64,000 nt of DNA from Halichondria panicea (taxonomy: Eukaryota; Porifera; Demospongiae; Suberitida; Halichondriidae). The notes below the pieces were generated by a model. That model saw only the letters and a list, made by a program, of their open reading frames with translations, had not been told where the DNA came from and made no database searches. Positions 1 to 13,002 of this stretch are shown piece after piece. The position numbers and the translations under genes are program-made. The number at the start of each line of letters is the position of its first letter. Position 1 is the first letter of the stretch. The DNA is taken from the NCBI RefSeq assembly GCF_963675165.1, contig NC_087380.1, positions 1,169,803 through 1,233,802 on the forward strand, given 5' to 3'.

Positions 1-3000
1 GATTTTGGATCATTTCGCAAAAATAAAATTAGATATCAAAGTCTACTGATTTGGCTCATTTGCAACAGTTTTTCACACGTAAAATATTATAGTAAAATTC
101 GTAACTAATATAGCCACCACTCACCTCCCATGTTGGGCCCGGTCACTACCCACAGTCTATGATCATCCATGATGCAATCATTGCTAACAAATGTCCCCAA
201 TCCTACGCTGGAGATGACCGGGTGAGTAGCCCCGCCCACTTTAAACACTGGCTCCTCCCTCAACTCTGGTCTGCAATATGCCTATACGTACGTATAAGAG
301 GCGTATGTTGTTTTTTTACAAAGTGCTAAAATGGAGGCTGTAAACGACAAAGAAGTAGTATATAACTTTGAGGTACCATTAACTTGAGCCTACATAAAAC
401 AAAACGTGCATTCTGTAGCTCCTAGGTAGCTCTGTAAAAGATAACAAATAAACAAACCAACCGACTACTATAACCCGCTGGCAGTCGCAGCCTCGGGTTA
501 ACAACTTATTATGAAGGTTTCTGACAATGCAAAATCCATCAAAAGCAACAGTTTTGGTTTGTAGTTTCATGTACTGAAATAAAATTTTAAAAAGGAATTA
601 GTAGAGTCTAATAGACCTCAAGTGTGTAGACTAGTGTACAGAGCCAAGGGTACTACCTGTATGGTACATGTGGTCCCACTGTGTGCATTTATACACTGTA
701 GTGGTTCACTCTAATGGTTTGCATGTGTATACCTACAAACCAAAACTGCGGCTTTTGATGGCTTGAAGAGCACATAAATTCCCTCTATGTGCTCTAGGTA
801 TAAATATTGGGGGTCATTGTGAGTAGCTGTAGCTGTCTCTTACCCTCTCCATAGCCAGCGCTCCTAGGGAAGTGGACACATCGAGGTGTGCTAGGACCAG
901 TGCAGTACTCTTGATACTCTCTGCTTCTCCCATCACCTGCTCAGAACACCATCCGTGATTAGTATACCAGTACACACACACACAGTCTGCAAGCATACAA
1001 CATGTACCCTCAGGCACACCATCAGTGTGAGCTAGAACATACATTATACGTACGTTCTCACAAAGGCCCTTGAAAAGCTCGCTCTGAGCAGTGGAGTAGG
1101 AATGTTCAAGCCGTTGCAGTTCTGCATTAAGTTTCTGTAGCTGTAAATTGCTGGCAAAGGGCAAAGGAATTGGTTACCTAGTGACCCGGCCAGTACCGCT
1201 CACCTGAATCGTACTTTGGACTGTGTACCGTCTATTCTATAATTGTTTAAAATAAACTTACGTAAAAAGAAACAAAATGTTTCAAACCTGATTAGCTCCG
1301 GACATTTTTCCATCTTGGAGGATTGAGATTTGGTGACTTCTAAGACTCTGATGTAGCCTTTATGAGATACGATGGTCATCTTAGGGAGGCCGGGGTGGGA
1401 CGAGTGGAGGGAGGCAATAAAGAGTGTTAGCTGTTCTTCGTTATTCTGTATGTCCTGTCGAAGTGCGTCCACCTTTTTAGAATATCCTGAGTACATAAAT
1501 CAATTATTACCACATAAAATCACAAAAAAGTTAACACAAAACAGACGGTGCATAATTATAGGCGAAATTAATGTAGTGGATTGCTTTCAATTTAACGTAG
1601 TTGGTTGGTATAATTATATGTACCTGTGGTTATGTAGTCTCCATGGGTAACATCACACAGAGCATTGTCTAGTTCTTGGACGAGGCTGGACAGGTCAACA
1701 AAGCCTGTATGAGATCACACAGTGAACTATCAATAGCATGAAGCACATTCATCTGATTCAGTGTGTGTCTTTGTGTAGATCTATATGCGTACCTTCCATA
1801 TCCAATACAGGGCAGTTTGGCAAGTGTTCTTCGATGTAAGCCATGATGTCTGCAGCCAAAGCAAGAGTTGTCTTAATGGCTAGCAGGTCTGAGATATTAG
1901 CAGAGCTAGTAGCAACCTGGATATAAGTATCATTGTCAGTATATAGGTCCTCAATTTTTGTTGTTGCTTACTTTTTGTAAAATTCTCTCTAGATCCTGGC
2001 ACTTCTTGAGCATACCAACAATCATTTCACAATGAAACACTTCATTTCTGAACACTTCTACTGCATCCAACCTCCTACAATGGTCAATAAAAAAATCTAT
2101 GGAAAATGGTCAATAAAATACCAGAATCTAGTTACAGAGTTGTAGGTAGAAAATACAGTAAAAGTATTAGTGTGTGTGTATACGTAGTCTTCAAACCTCC
2201 AATATCTCGACAATTCCAAAAATTGTCATTTTTAATTTCACTCACTTATTGATGTCTGGGATGCTAGTCAAAGGTGACCTGGTGTATAGGAGGAGACAGT
2301 CGTGAGCACATGTACATGTCATGGGAAGGGCTTACGATAGTCTTGCTTTGAGTAGCCTCCCCCCGGCCGCCGTCACTGTTCCATCCATACAACCCAACAG
2401 AGTGGTCTTCTTCGTGTTACTGTACAGCGGCCTGTGTGGACAGATATAAGACTCAGCATGCAGAAATGCCATCACTAGTTGTACATGTATTTAGCATATT
2501 AATTTTGTCAATTTGATATATTTGAGTATGCATGACAGCTTACGTGACCAGCTCAAGTGCCCTGCGTGTGTTGGGGTCAATGGCCATGTGCTGATGGTGT
2601 GAGTAGCGGGCGATGGGGGAGAGGAATGGGACCACACTTCTCTGTGTGTGCATCACAAACCTCAGCAGCGCAATAGCAGCACTCGTCTGAAATTAACACA
2701 AGTATTCAAATAATACTAACAAAATACACACTACCTCCAGGGTGGAAAATTTCTCTTGACTGATGTATTTTGAAACATCTCTGAAATGACAAGGTAAAAA
2801 ACAAACACATCAGACATTTGTTCGTAGAATTGTTGATAAGAGAACCAAACCAGCTAACGTAACGTACAGACTGTGAAGGCCGGGGTCTAAGAGCTGTGGC
2901 TGGTACCAGGATTGTGGTATGGTAGTCAAATGACTCTCTCTCAGTGCAGAGCATTTCACCAGCTCTTCCAGACAAGGTGAGGAAGATGGACCAACACTTG

Positions 3001-4197
3001 TACCAGCTTCAACAGCCATGATCACATCTTCAGGGAGCAATATCTATACCAAAAAACAGTTAATTTACATACGAAGGCTAAAATAAATTTTTGATAGCTA
3101 TAATTACATCTCACGCAAACCTCAGAGGGACAAATTCTCTCAATGTCCTCTTCAATGTTCTGGCCTTCAGTGGAAGTCACTGAAAACTCGGCAGTGGAAA
3201 TGTCCACCCAGGCTAGGCCTACCGTGTTGCTAGGTCCTGGGTTGATACAGAGGAGATAGTTGGCATGGTTGCTCAGAGGCTCTACAAGAGTGCCAGGGGT
3301 GACCAACTTGACCACACTGCGACCAAGAAGATACACTTTCTCTCCTTTGTTAGTTCTGCAGATGAATTTGGATTACCAAAACTATAGTTACAGAGCCGTC
3401 TAGTACTCATGTAGATTAAAATAGATCATCTTTGCCGATAACTTTATGAGTTTTCTGGAAGCTTAGAAAGAGTCGAGGCCTTTCAGATTATGTAATGAAA
3501 TGGGGAAATGGGTCTGTTTTGATAGCTGACTTTGAGTGCTCATAATTGAGTTTGTGTAGTATCTCACTTTGGTGCAGGATTTTGATCACAGATGGCCAAC
3601 TGGAACCCAGCCTCCACCAGTAGTCTCTGCCACTCGCTGAGAGCCTTGGTTGGGAAGCCTGCCATGAATGTATTGTTCTTCCTGGTCAGTCGGAGAGGGG
3701 TCTTGGATGTCACTTCACCTGTAATACATACATTCTCTTCTTATATAAACCAACATAGTCACCAGTGCAGTGCAACTACAGTGTGCTCAGTACAATAAGG
3801 GGGCGTGGCGCTACTTGCAAAGCAACAACGAATAATACATAATTACACTCGACCTAGTAGTACAGTATGGGGTGCACTCACTTGCATCGTCTCCATACAG
3901 CTCATAGAAATCACCAACTTGGAACAGCAGTATGTAGTTCGGATGCTGACTCTTTATTTGCTCAAACTGGGCCATGAGATTTGACCTTCTGTTGGCAATA
4001 GAAGGCTGCCGTGATGCTGCAGTGCTCATTAAGACATCATGGCGGCTCCAGGGTGATGGAAACTGAATAGATCTCACACTGGAAACGCTTCTAAACACTT
4101 TGAAAGCTCTACTAAGTACAGAGAAGTGAAGGTACTTCATGAAAGCCATACTTGATGCCATGTGGTTTGACGCATGCGCAGTAGGTCCACATGCCAC
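1..4197 (-). CDS. MSH1: MutS homologue of MSH1 (mitochondrial) type, 5' portion; runs off the left edge
   Basis: Mismatch-recognition ATPase of the MutS family, probably mitochondrial. Exon 1 (about 3895-4197) starts with a basic, Ser/Arg-rich, acid-poor stretch of about 60 residues that looks like a mitochondrial presequence. The mismatch-binding domain I follows with the motif GDFYELYGDDA, whose Phe-x-Glu is the mismatch wedge. The next exons encode AGFPTKALSEW and VEAGFQLAICDQ (about 3567-3721), then KLVTPGTLVEP and the domain II strand VDISTAEFSV (about 3118-3356). Core and lever exons follow: AIDPNTRRALEL (about 2565-2687) and GTVTAAGGRLLKARLS (about 2330-2430), with more between 840 and 2100. 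The last visible exon (about 122-270) holds WVVTGPNMGG, the start of the Walker A loop; the rest of the ATPase lies outside the window. MSH2-6 fit less well because domain I resembles bacterial MutS and yeast Msh1. Several in-frame Met codons could start it; 4197 is the longest choice. It is divergent from FAF1, 180 bp away. Exon limits are approximate. Confidence 0.82.
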
Positions 4198-4377
4198 ATG
4201 GAGGAGGTAATGCCAAAGGTGGGCGTGGTAATTTCACCACACTACATGCTGATTCATGACAACGCAGCATTTATATTATCTTGAAGAGCCTCAAAGAAGT
4301 AAAAGTTTAAGTCCAGCGCTTCAGTACAGGCGTGCCTCACACCCCAGAACCAACAGCCACAGTAACGGACTCGTACA
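4198..4377. promoter_or_regulatory. Short divergent intergenic region between MSH1-like gene and FAF1
   Basis: Only 180 bp separate the two start codons, which point away from each other, so this interval and the two 5' ends must hold both promoters. I see no clear TATA box. The role as a bidirectional promoter is inferred from position alone. Confidence 0.5.
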
Positions 4378-7300
4378 ATGGCCGGCAGAGATGAAATTCT
4401 GATAAATTTTCAGGTATATTGGGGAAATTGACTATAAATAATGCTACAATAGATATGGTAGTAATGTTAGTGTGTGTGAATATCTGTCTTATGTTTGGTC
4501 CTAGGCCATGACTGGACTGGAGGACTTGGCCATGTGTATCGACATATTGGAACAGAAAGAATGGGATCTCACCGTAAGTCACGTATGGGAAAACCCCTTA
4601 TAATTATTGCATTGTGAATGTGAAAATTAATAGTTTCGGTTCCATACACTCACTGTGTTAATTCCATTCTCATTCCGTGTACATAGTCTGCTGTCAACAG
4701 TATGATGTCACAGCCCCAGTTCCCTAGTCAACCGCCAGCATCATCCTCACCAAGGTAATGCGATAGTCATTCTATAATTGCATAGTAACTTCTTTGAAAT
4801 AAGGCCCTCTTCTAATTATCCACCACCTGGACCCTCCCCTACCCTTATAGTATTAGCGTCGTATAAACTATTCTTGTTTTGCATACACTAGCCTCGAAAA
4901 CGTAATTATTAATGCGGCGCCTTATTTAGAAGGAGCACGGTAAATATACAGTGGGGGGGGGGGGATACCCTGTCATTGTAGTTAACTACCTCAGTGTGCT
5001 GTTATGCAGGTCTCTAGGGTTCATAGACCTCACTACCCAGACATCGTCTCAAGTGATAGTACCTGATAGAACTCACCCGTACATTGACAGCTATGCCAGT
5101 GTTGACAGCTATGCCAGTGTTGACTCAGCAGTGAGTGGAGCTCTGATTGAACTGACTGTATATTATGGAACGCGGGCTATCAGGTTATTCCTATCGTCTT
5201 CAAGCACTGTGGCACAGGTGATGATTGGATACTGTGTTGTACTCTGAAGTAGCCAGGGATGTGCCCACACTGGTCGGTGGTGGTGGTTGGTACTAACCAT
5301 CTCTAGACACAAAATAACCACCTCTTATAGGCTAGTTCACTACATACATTTATAACAAGCTGTGTGGAATTGAGGATTGAAAATTACCGGGTACATCACT
5401 CGCTGTATTAGGAGTTGTTTTCCTTCTATTAGATGTAGTTATTTAGAAATTTCTGCTTTTGGGGTGTCTTCCTTTTGGTAATAGGGTTCTGTAAAAGCAA
5501 AAGATTTGATACGTCCAGATACTTGGCACACTTAAGAAATTGGTTTCCTTTTGGCAATAAGATAGTGGTTGATCTGGTGTCTGTTTAGAGTGGTGAAGGA
5601 GGGCGGGGGGTAGTCTTGTTCTTGTGCCTATGTGTGGACTGTATGCTCTGTGATTCAAGCAGCTCCAGCAATAATGATGACGTGTGTGTGTGTGTGTGTG
5701 TCACTGTTTTGTAGATAAAGGAGCAGTTGGAATGGAAGAGTGGCGTGCAACCTTATAGACAGATACTGAAGGGATGGCCACGAACACAACCAACTAATAA
5801 TCAGGTCAGAAAACTGCAGCTTTGAGTTAAGATTATAATGTATACAATAGCTCTTAGAGAGCTGCTTAAATAACTTCATTATATTGTTGGCCTTAGTTCC
5901 ATATACGAAAGTAGACAACTTTCAGATGATTGTGTGTATTAGTCACTATCAGGCATTAGCTTTCAGTGAAGTCCATAACATTGACGATTTAAACTAGTGT
6001 ACTATTGTAAACACACACACAGGACACTCTGGAGTTGCTGGGACTGACAGTGGGGACCTCGTACACACTCACACTGGAGCACCTCCCTCACAACCTCCCC
6101 GCACCACCCTTCCATGAGCACATCACCACTCGGGCCGGCTCGCTAGCCGAGACTATAGCACACGTGTCTACCTCGTTACAGGAGACGAGGACAGGGGCAT
6201 CCTCGCTAATGGTGGGCAATCAACTGACTGATCGGATCATAATAGACCCCCCACAATCGGGGAACACAGTGAGTGTGTTGACAAAATTGTGCTTTTTGTG
6301 CAGTTATTGAGATGTTAAAATAGCTGAACTTTGACAAGATTGTTTGAAAATTGTCCTCTTTTATGTCCAGCTCAGTTATCGCATGCTCTGAGATTGTTAC
6401 CCTCCTCTCTTCTGTAGAGTCCAGTGGTGTCCATTCCCAGTAGCTCCTCTCATTACAGTGATGCACATGAACCACTCAGCAGTGAGGATGAGGAGGAGGT
6501 AGTCACATGTACAGTTAACTAGTTCTGAATGAGGATTCTATTTGTTAGCTAGTGTGTAGTGGATGAGGAAGTATGTAGTTACAAGTTATAACAGTAAACT
6601 GAATAGAATGCACTCTTAATTGTTGTTATAATTATTGTACTTAAGTAATTACTCCTCCCACACCACACACACACACCCACACACACACACCCCCCCACAC
6701 ACACACACACACCTACCACACCCCACACACACAGCCTGTTCTGGAGAGCCTTGATGATGGTCTATTCGATGACATGACTGATAACGGTGCTAGCAGTGCC
6801 ATGAGGGAGCCTCTCATACCACAGGGATGTCTGGAACCCTACGAAGCACTCCAATTCTTCACTCACGCCTTTGAGGCTCGCTACGGGCCCATGCATCCTC
6901 TGTTCCTGATAGGGTCTCTATCTGAGGCCGTGGGAGAGGCCACCTCTGGCAGTGCCCTCAGTGGAACTGTGAGTACTGTGTGTAGGATTAGACCATATTT
7001 ATATCCCACTCTCTCCCTTCTACACTCTCCCTATACAGACTAGAAATTGTAGAAATTGTAACTAATTTGGTAATGATCACCTATTTAAAAAGTGCGTACA
7101 TAGACACTTTGTCATAATGACATCATGTGTTCTTTACCCCCCACACACACACCATACCCCCTGCAGAGGAAGCCCATGTTCATCTACCTCCATCACGACG
7201 CTAGTATTCTCTCCAACATCTTCTGTAGTCAGCTCCTGTGCAGTGAGTCTGTAGTCAACTACCTCACCTCCAACTACGTGTGCTGGGCCTGGGACCTCAC

Positions 7301-10300
7301 CCTGCTTCAGAGCAAGATCAAGTGAGGGGGTTATTAGTGTTGGGGTCAGTAGGGGCCTTGGGGGGGGGGCTCACCCTGCTACAGAGCAAGATCAAGTGAG
7401 GGGGGTTATTAGTGTGGGGGGCAGTAGGGGCCTGGGGGGGCTCACCCTGCTTCAGAGCAAGATCAAGTGAGGGGGTTATTAGTGTGGGGGTCAGTAGGGG
7501 GCCTTGGGGGGGGGCTCACCCTGCTTCAGAGCAAGATCAAGTGAGGGGGTTATTAGTGTGGGGGTCAGTAGGGGGCCTTGGGGGGGGGCTCACCCTGCTT
7601 CAGAGCAAGATCAAGTGAGGGGGGTTATTAGTGTGGGGGGTCAGTAGGGGGCCTTGGGGGGGGGCTCACCCTGCTACAGAGCAAGATCAAGTGAGGGGGG
7701 GTTATTAGTGTGGGGGGTCAGTAGGGGGCCTTGGGGGGGGCTCACCCTGCTATAGAGCAAGATCAAGTGAGAGGGTGTGGAGGGGGGGTCAGTAGGGGGC
7801 CTTGGGTTGTGCTTTAATACCAGTTTAGAGCTGAGGGCCTTAGTATAGTCTTATTGTACAAATCTTTCTATTGTTGTAGATTTGTAAATGTATCTAGACT
7901 AAAAGCTTTGTCCTGTTTCTGTGTCTCCCTGTACATGTACAGTGTATGTCTTGTTTGGACTACAGGAGGTGACACTCTAAGCTAGTTAATCTCCTTATAA
8001 TCTCCCCAGACTGCTTCAGATGGTGGAGGAGTGTTTTGGTAAGGTGGCCAAGAGCAGTGTGGATGAGATACGTGCAGACCACCTCCCAGCCATGCTCATA
8101 GTGTACAAGGTCAAGGGCATCACTGACATCAAGAATATTATCCAAGGTGTGTGGAGTTTCTAGTCTCGCTCTTTTTTAGTACCGATTTACTAGCGGGTAA
8201 AAACCTTTGCGAATGAGCCAAATCAGCAGACTTTGCGATTGTGATGTCACACAAGTAATAATAATTATAGATATTTGCGATTTTATTCTTGTGAAGTATT
8301 CAAAAATCACAAAGTAGTAAATGTTTGATGCTCGCTCGCTAGTCATACGGTAGGTATCTGCACTTTTATAAATAGCACAATCAAGAAGGAAATGGCTGAA
8401 TTGTGATAATCTTGCTGGTAATTTTCCGACATACATTTTAGACAACATAGTTAACGCCATGACTTTACAATGTGGTGGAATTATTGGAATGGTACATGTA
8501 AACTTTGTTTGCGATATTGGGTATCACAACTGAACCCTTACACTGCTCTGTTGGCTCATTCCTCAGGACAGCTGATTATTATTTGACCCCCCCCCCCACA
8601 CACACACACCACACACACACATCACCCCCACACCACACCCTCCACACACAGGTGAGACCAATATAGACTCTCTGATGACCTCTCTCATGTCGGCTGTGGA
8701 TGATCACAATCGCCATATAGAGATGGAGGCTATGGAGGAGGTAGGTCCATGCTGGTTTTTAACCCTACATGCCTGCTAATTCCATGCTTGTTCTTAACCC
8801 TCACATTTCTGTATAATTAACTCACAATGGTTGTTGTATTTGCATACAATCACTGTAGCAGCATGGCTATCATACAACTTCTTTTTATGAGCGTTTATGA
8901 AATTGGTAATACTCTGACTACAGGTACTGGTCCATACCGTGAAATTGGAGCATTGTAATTTTAATTTTATTTGGTGTTTGTGTGTCTACCATTATTCTGT
9001 GTTGACTCCAATTCCACCGTTATTTTATTCTGTTCTCTGGTCCACAGAGGGAAAGAGTGCAGAGAGACTATATGATAGCTGAGCAGAACAGAGCTTATCA
9101 AGAGTCACTCATTGCAGACAAACAAAAGGTACGGATACAGAAACACTGTCGTCTAGTGCTTTCATGTTTTATGTACACATACTTTACCTGAATGCAAGGA
9201 AATCGGGAAATCGTTAGCTTTGAACATTAATCTCCCCTATAGTCATGTCAACTGAGCAGGATGTCACACTGGCTTACAATAGCTAATAATATATAGTGTG
9301 AACTGGAGGTTCTGTAATGTGCACTGTCTGAAGCTTTAGAATTACCGGTACTGCTATTTCATTCACTCAGAGTGCAAGAGTTTGGAGTATATATAATATA
9401 TATCACTGTGTGTTGTGTTAGACTTATGTGGTTGCTGATTCACCATCGTTGCCCCCCCCCTTGATTATTACCCCCTCTGATGATTACCCCCCATGATGAT
9501 TACCCCCCTCTAGGCTCGTGAGCGTGAGGAGGTGGAGTTGGCCAAGGTGGAGCAAGAGAGACTGGAGGAGAAGGAGAGGACTGACAAAGAGGTGATTGTT
9601 TGTCTCATATCTGTGATTATAGAGCCTTTATTTGTGACTGTGGAATTCCCCCTTTATTGAATCATGTACTTTGTACAATTATTTCTCAACCTTTTTAGCA
9701 AATATTGGCAGTATTGAACACATTGCTAAACACTACAAAGGCCCTGCCAATCGTACTGATTGTAGAATTGTACTATAACATCAAATATTTACTAATACAC
9801 ATAAACAAGTTGCAATTTACCACCCTCCAACCCCCCCCCCCCACCACTAGGAGGCACGAGAGGCCATGGAAGTGTGTGTACCAGATGAACCACCACCTGA
9901 CACCAAGGAGAGCGTCTGTACACTGAGGTTACGCTATCCTGATGGATCTCAGATCACACGGAGATTCCTGGCCACACACCAACTCCAGGTTGCTAATCTA
10001 ATTTAGAGGTCAACCACTTACGGCTTTATGATAATAAAAATGATAATAAGCCGGCTCCTTTAACCTGATGGTTTAGATAGTGCATTCCATATTGTACGTG
10101 TGTGTGGGCTTTGCATACATGTACGTGCAGTGTTGGTCTGTAGCTTAAAATCCCAATAATTAGGCAATGTGTGTCCATAATGATTGTCTAGATTCAGTTA
10201 TCTAGATTCTGTTCAACTGGGCGTGTTATTATTATGACTGGTGTGTGTGCGTGTGTGTGCAGGACTTGCTGAATCTACTGGGTTCCCAAGGTTACCTCAT

Positions 10301-11006
10301 GTCTGACCACAAACTAATCACCAGTTTTCCTCGCAGAGATGTGAGTTAACCCCTCTAATTATGAATATTAATTATGTTATGTGATGTACATAGTGCGAAT
10401 TGTACCCTGTAAAGTACCTACATGCTGTACTGGCTCCAAATTGTGTATTTCAATTAAGTCACTTCTTTCAGTAAATACTGGGACTGTATTTAGTGTTGGC
10501 TCAAAGATAATATTATGACCTGTCAACACAGATCTCATTGTACAAAGATGCTAATATTATTGTGTTGACATTGTGTTCAATGAAAGTCTTTATAACATGT
10601 GTAGCTATAAATAGGACATTCCTTAGACTAGTGACTGCACGAACTGTCATGACAATGAGATCAATGAGGTAGACAAGGACAGCTGTAGAATGCACCGGCC
10701 TTCTCCTTATTCTTGTGTGTTTTGGACCACCTATTGACATTTATGGTGGAGTATTAATGTCAAGTGTGTACATGTATGGGTTAGGGTGTGTGGCATATAT
10801 AGCAGTGGCGTTGGATGTTTTGGTGGTCCCATGTGTGGTATTTAAAGTGCATACCTAAGTGATTAAATTCCTGTAATAATGTGCTTATAAAATTCAAATT
10901 AACATGTTAATGTCCCCGTGTGCAGATTTCTGAAATGAACCCAACCGAGTCTCTGGAACAATGTCGACTCTGCCCTCAAGAAAATCTGTTTATAGAGGAG
11001 AAATAG
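4378..11006 (+). CDS. FAF1: FAS-associated factor 1 (UBA-UBL-UAS-UBX protein)
   Basis: Adaptor of the p97/VCP-ubiquitin system. Exon 1 gives MAGRDEILINFQ and the next MTGLEDLAMCIDILEQKEWD, an N-terminal UBA domain. A UBL follows (ALIELTVYYGTRAIRLF, ending near LKGWP and TSYTLTLEHL; exons near 5010-5218, 5715-5803, 6023-6269), then an acidic, Ser-rich linker. The UAS domain (about 6735-8145) has RYGPMHPLFLIGSL, FIYLHHDASILSN and NYVCWAWDLT, matching human FAF1 closely. A charged coiled coil (8700-9590) precedes the UBX domain, which begins LRLRYPDGS and has the FPRRD motif expected to contact p97. The stop is TAG at 11004-11006. Human FAF1 has two UBL domains; I find only one here, with a divergent linker where the second should be. 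The exon ending near 7321 is followed by a minisatellite that copies its end and splice donor. Internal exon limits are approximate. Confidence 0.92.
7290..7800 (+). repeat. Minisatellite carrying copies of an exon end plus splice donor (FAF1 intron)
   Basis: Seven G-rich units of about 70-76 bp. The first is the real 3' end of the FAF1 UAS exon (CTTCAGAGCAAGATCAA) with its donor GTGAGG. The other six begin near 7370, 7441, 7516, 7589, 7665 and 7741 and repeat the same coding end, the donor, and an intron segment with long G runs (TTATTAGTGTGGGGG). Units differ by few bases, so the array is young. The G runs could form quadruplexes. Confidence 0.93.
8182..8350. mobile_element. MITE-like element, TA-flanked, in FAF1 intron
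   Basis: The left end reads TA-CCGATTTACTAGCGGG. The right end, reverse-complemented, reads TA-CCGTATGACTAGCGAGC, giving imperfect terminal inverted repeats with a TA at each side. The core carries AACCTTTGCGAATGAG and AAATCAGCAGA, which recur at 20060-20100 (+), 40-75 (-) and 59355-59395 (-), so it belongs to a dispersed family. No coding sequence is present. A TA target site is typical of Tc1/mariner-type movement; that assignment is inference. Confidence 0.6.
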
Positions 11007-11270
11007 TTTCCACATAGCTTAGGCTCAATCAGCACCCACAGAACTTAATCTATACTTCACCAAATTAACTGTTACCATGTTTTGTGATTATCATAATTAT
11101 ACATCTTATTACCTCCATGAGGTAAAAATGTATGTGCTCAATATTGGTTTCTTTATAATTATAATATAAGCTTCTTTTATAGTTAAAAACAACTTACAAT
11201 GAAAGCTTAATTAATTGACAGATGAACAAAAAAGAAATAAAAAATGAGAAACAATAATTAATGTAGGTTA

Positions 11271-13002
11271 CTAATAGGAAGCGTGTGAATAAGAGTCTTG
11301 TAGGTAGCGTAGAAAATGTTCGATTGCAATGTATGACCTCAAGTCCCCAGCAGCTCTGAGCTGTGAGTTCATGTTAAAATAGTCTCTGATTCGATGAAAG
11401 GGGACTCCCAACTTGTATATGAGGTTGTAATTCGTCACCACTCTCTGTGCGTGATCACTTTCCAGTAAACCTGCAAAGGGAAAACAATAGGTTCACAATA
11501 ATAACAAAGTTCAACTATAGCGGATATGTGACTCTGACGTGTTAACCTAGGCAATGTAAACACACACACTTCCTTCCTATGAATACACTCTACTGCATGT
11601 GACACGTACAGTCATCAGGTAATACCATAGCTACCGTATAGTGGGTAAATTTTCATTGGTGCAAATTTTCGTATGAACTACCTATTTAATTTCGTATTTT
11701 AAATATTCGTACAGCTCAGGGAATCTATTGCGGTAGAATAAAATCTCTTTTTGTATGATGCTCTTCAATACGAAATATACAAATATTTCCACCATACTAA
11801 AATAACCCGCTATACGGTATATAATCTGATCATGTGACAACTCTTATAACCTCACCTTCACTGTCTGTACATGACCTGAGGGCATTGCACATTTTCTCGA
11901 CTCCATTTTCTCTCTCCTCCGTTGATAGTGGCCACGGTGCTTGGGCACTAATTCTGTCTACAGGAGCTGTTTTTGTTTGAGGGGACGTTGAATTGTCATT
12001 AAGATTTCCAGCAGTTTCAGGGATGAGAGGTAATTTGGGTGTGGTTTTCTTGTAACTGTTACACAGGGGGTGGGTCATGAGTGAGCGTGATACTTTCGGT
12101 TTTGCTTTTAGTGGCTTTTCAAGGGGTGATGAATGACGGAATAAGTTTGTTCGATCAGTGAGCAATGATAAGCTGCATCCAAGATCATAATCGGTCAGAC
12201 TATTAGAACTGTCACTTTCAATGCTTCCGAGAGGAGTTAGTGTGTTATGAAGGCTGTCTACATCCAAGTTGTTTGTGTATGTCTTGTTTAGAATCTGCTC
12301 CATTGTAGTACACAACTTATCGTACAGGACGTGATCTTTTCCCATTGAGCATGGAATCAGTTCACAAAGTTTTGATAAATCATTTTCCGACATCTTGATG
12401 CCATGACTCTTGAAAGTGTTCAGAACCAGTTCCTTGCTCAGTACACCAAAGTGTGAGTGATCAGCTCGATTGCACGATTGTCGTACATCCTCCACAACTG
12501 TCAGCTTGTTGACCATCGGCTTGAACAACACTGCGACCAGCTCCTTCGCTCTGAGTCTCGCCACTGATAGCTCAACGTGGTCCTCTGTCGAGAGTTGGGT
12601 AGCTGGTGTTTGTACAACAATGCTCGGAAGAACGCATTCGGATTTGCCGATTGTTTTTTGAGCCGTATTGGCAACTTTTAGAGGTGAAGGCTCTTCTATA
12701 GCCTCGACAGCACCTTCCTCCAGTATAGGCAGTATATCCAAGCTTCGAGCACGCTTTGATCTGGGTCTACCCACTCCTTCTCTTTGTCTGTCCATTGCAA
12801 CATGCCCTTGGGCTTCTTTCAACTGTCTACGAGCTTGGATAGTGCCGCTTATCGAAGAGTCTTTAGATCTGGCCTTGCCTTGGGTTATTGAAAGAGTCTT
12901 GTCTTGGTTTGCTGTCAGTGCAGTGTGGATCAGCTTCCCGGCAACTACGCGGACATTAAACTCGGGCTGCAAGTCAGTGCCAAATGGTGCCTTTGACGCC
13001 AT
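11271..13002 (-). CDS. Uncharacterised protein with weak EF-hand-like region
   Basis: Two exons join in phase: 11856-13002 (starting MASKAPFGTDLQPEF) and 11271-11470 (ending YLQDSYSHASY then TAG), for about 448 residues. The first 150 residues are basic and Ser/Thr-rich and look disordered. Around residues 175-245 a predicted helical region (SKELVLNTFKSHGIKMSEN, then CELIPCSMGKDHVLYDKL) has the spacing of a degenerate EF-hand pair, but the usual calcium-binding Asp residues are missing. A second Ser/Pro-rich linker follows. The C-terminal 65 residues look like a compact helical domain (NYNLIYKLGVPFHRIRDYF). I do not recognise the family; EF-hand proteins of cilia or centrosomes are possible relatives, but this is a guess. 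It is convergent with FAF1 (264 bp between stops) and in tandem with INIP. Confidence 0.7.
11634..11817. mobile_element. MITE-like element with CCGTATAG ends, TA-flanked
   Basis: It lies in the single intron of the EF-hand-like gene. The left end is TA-CCGTATAGTGGGTAAATT; the right end reverse-complements to TA-CCGTATAGCGGGTTATTT, so both ends match closely and are flanked by TA. It is 184 bp with no coding sequence. Its core motif AAATATTCGTACAGCTCAGG recurs inverted at about 23960-23985 in a related element. Confidence 0.75.
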
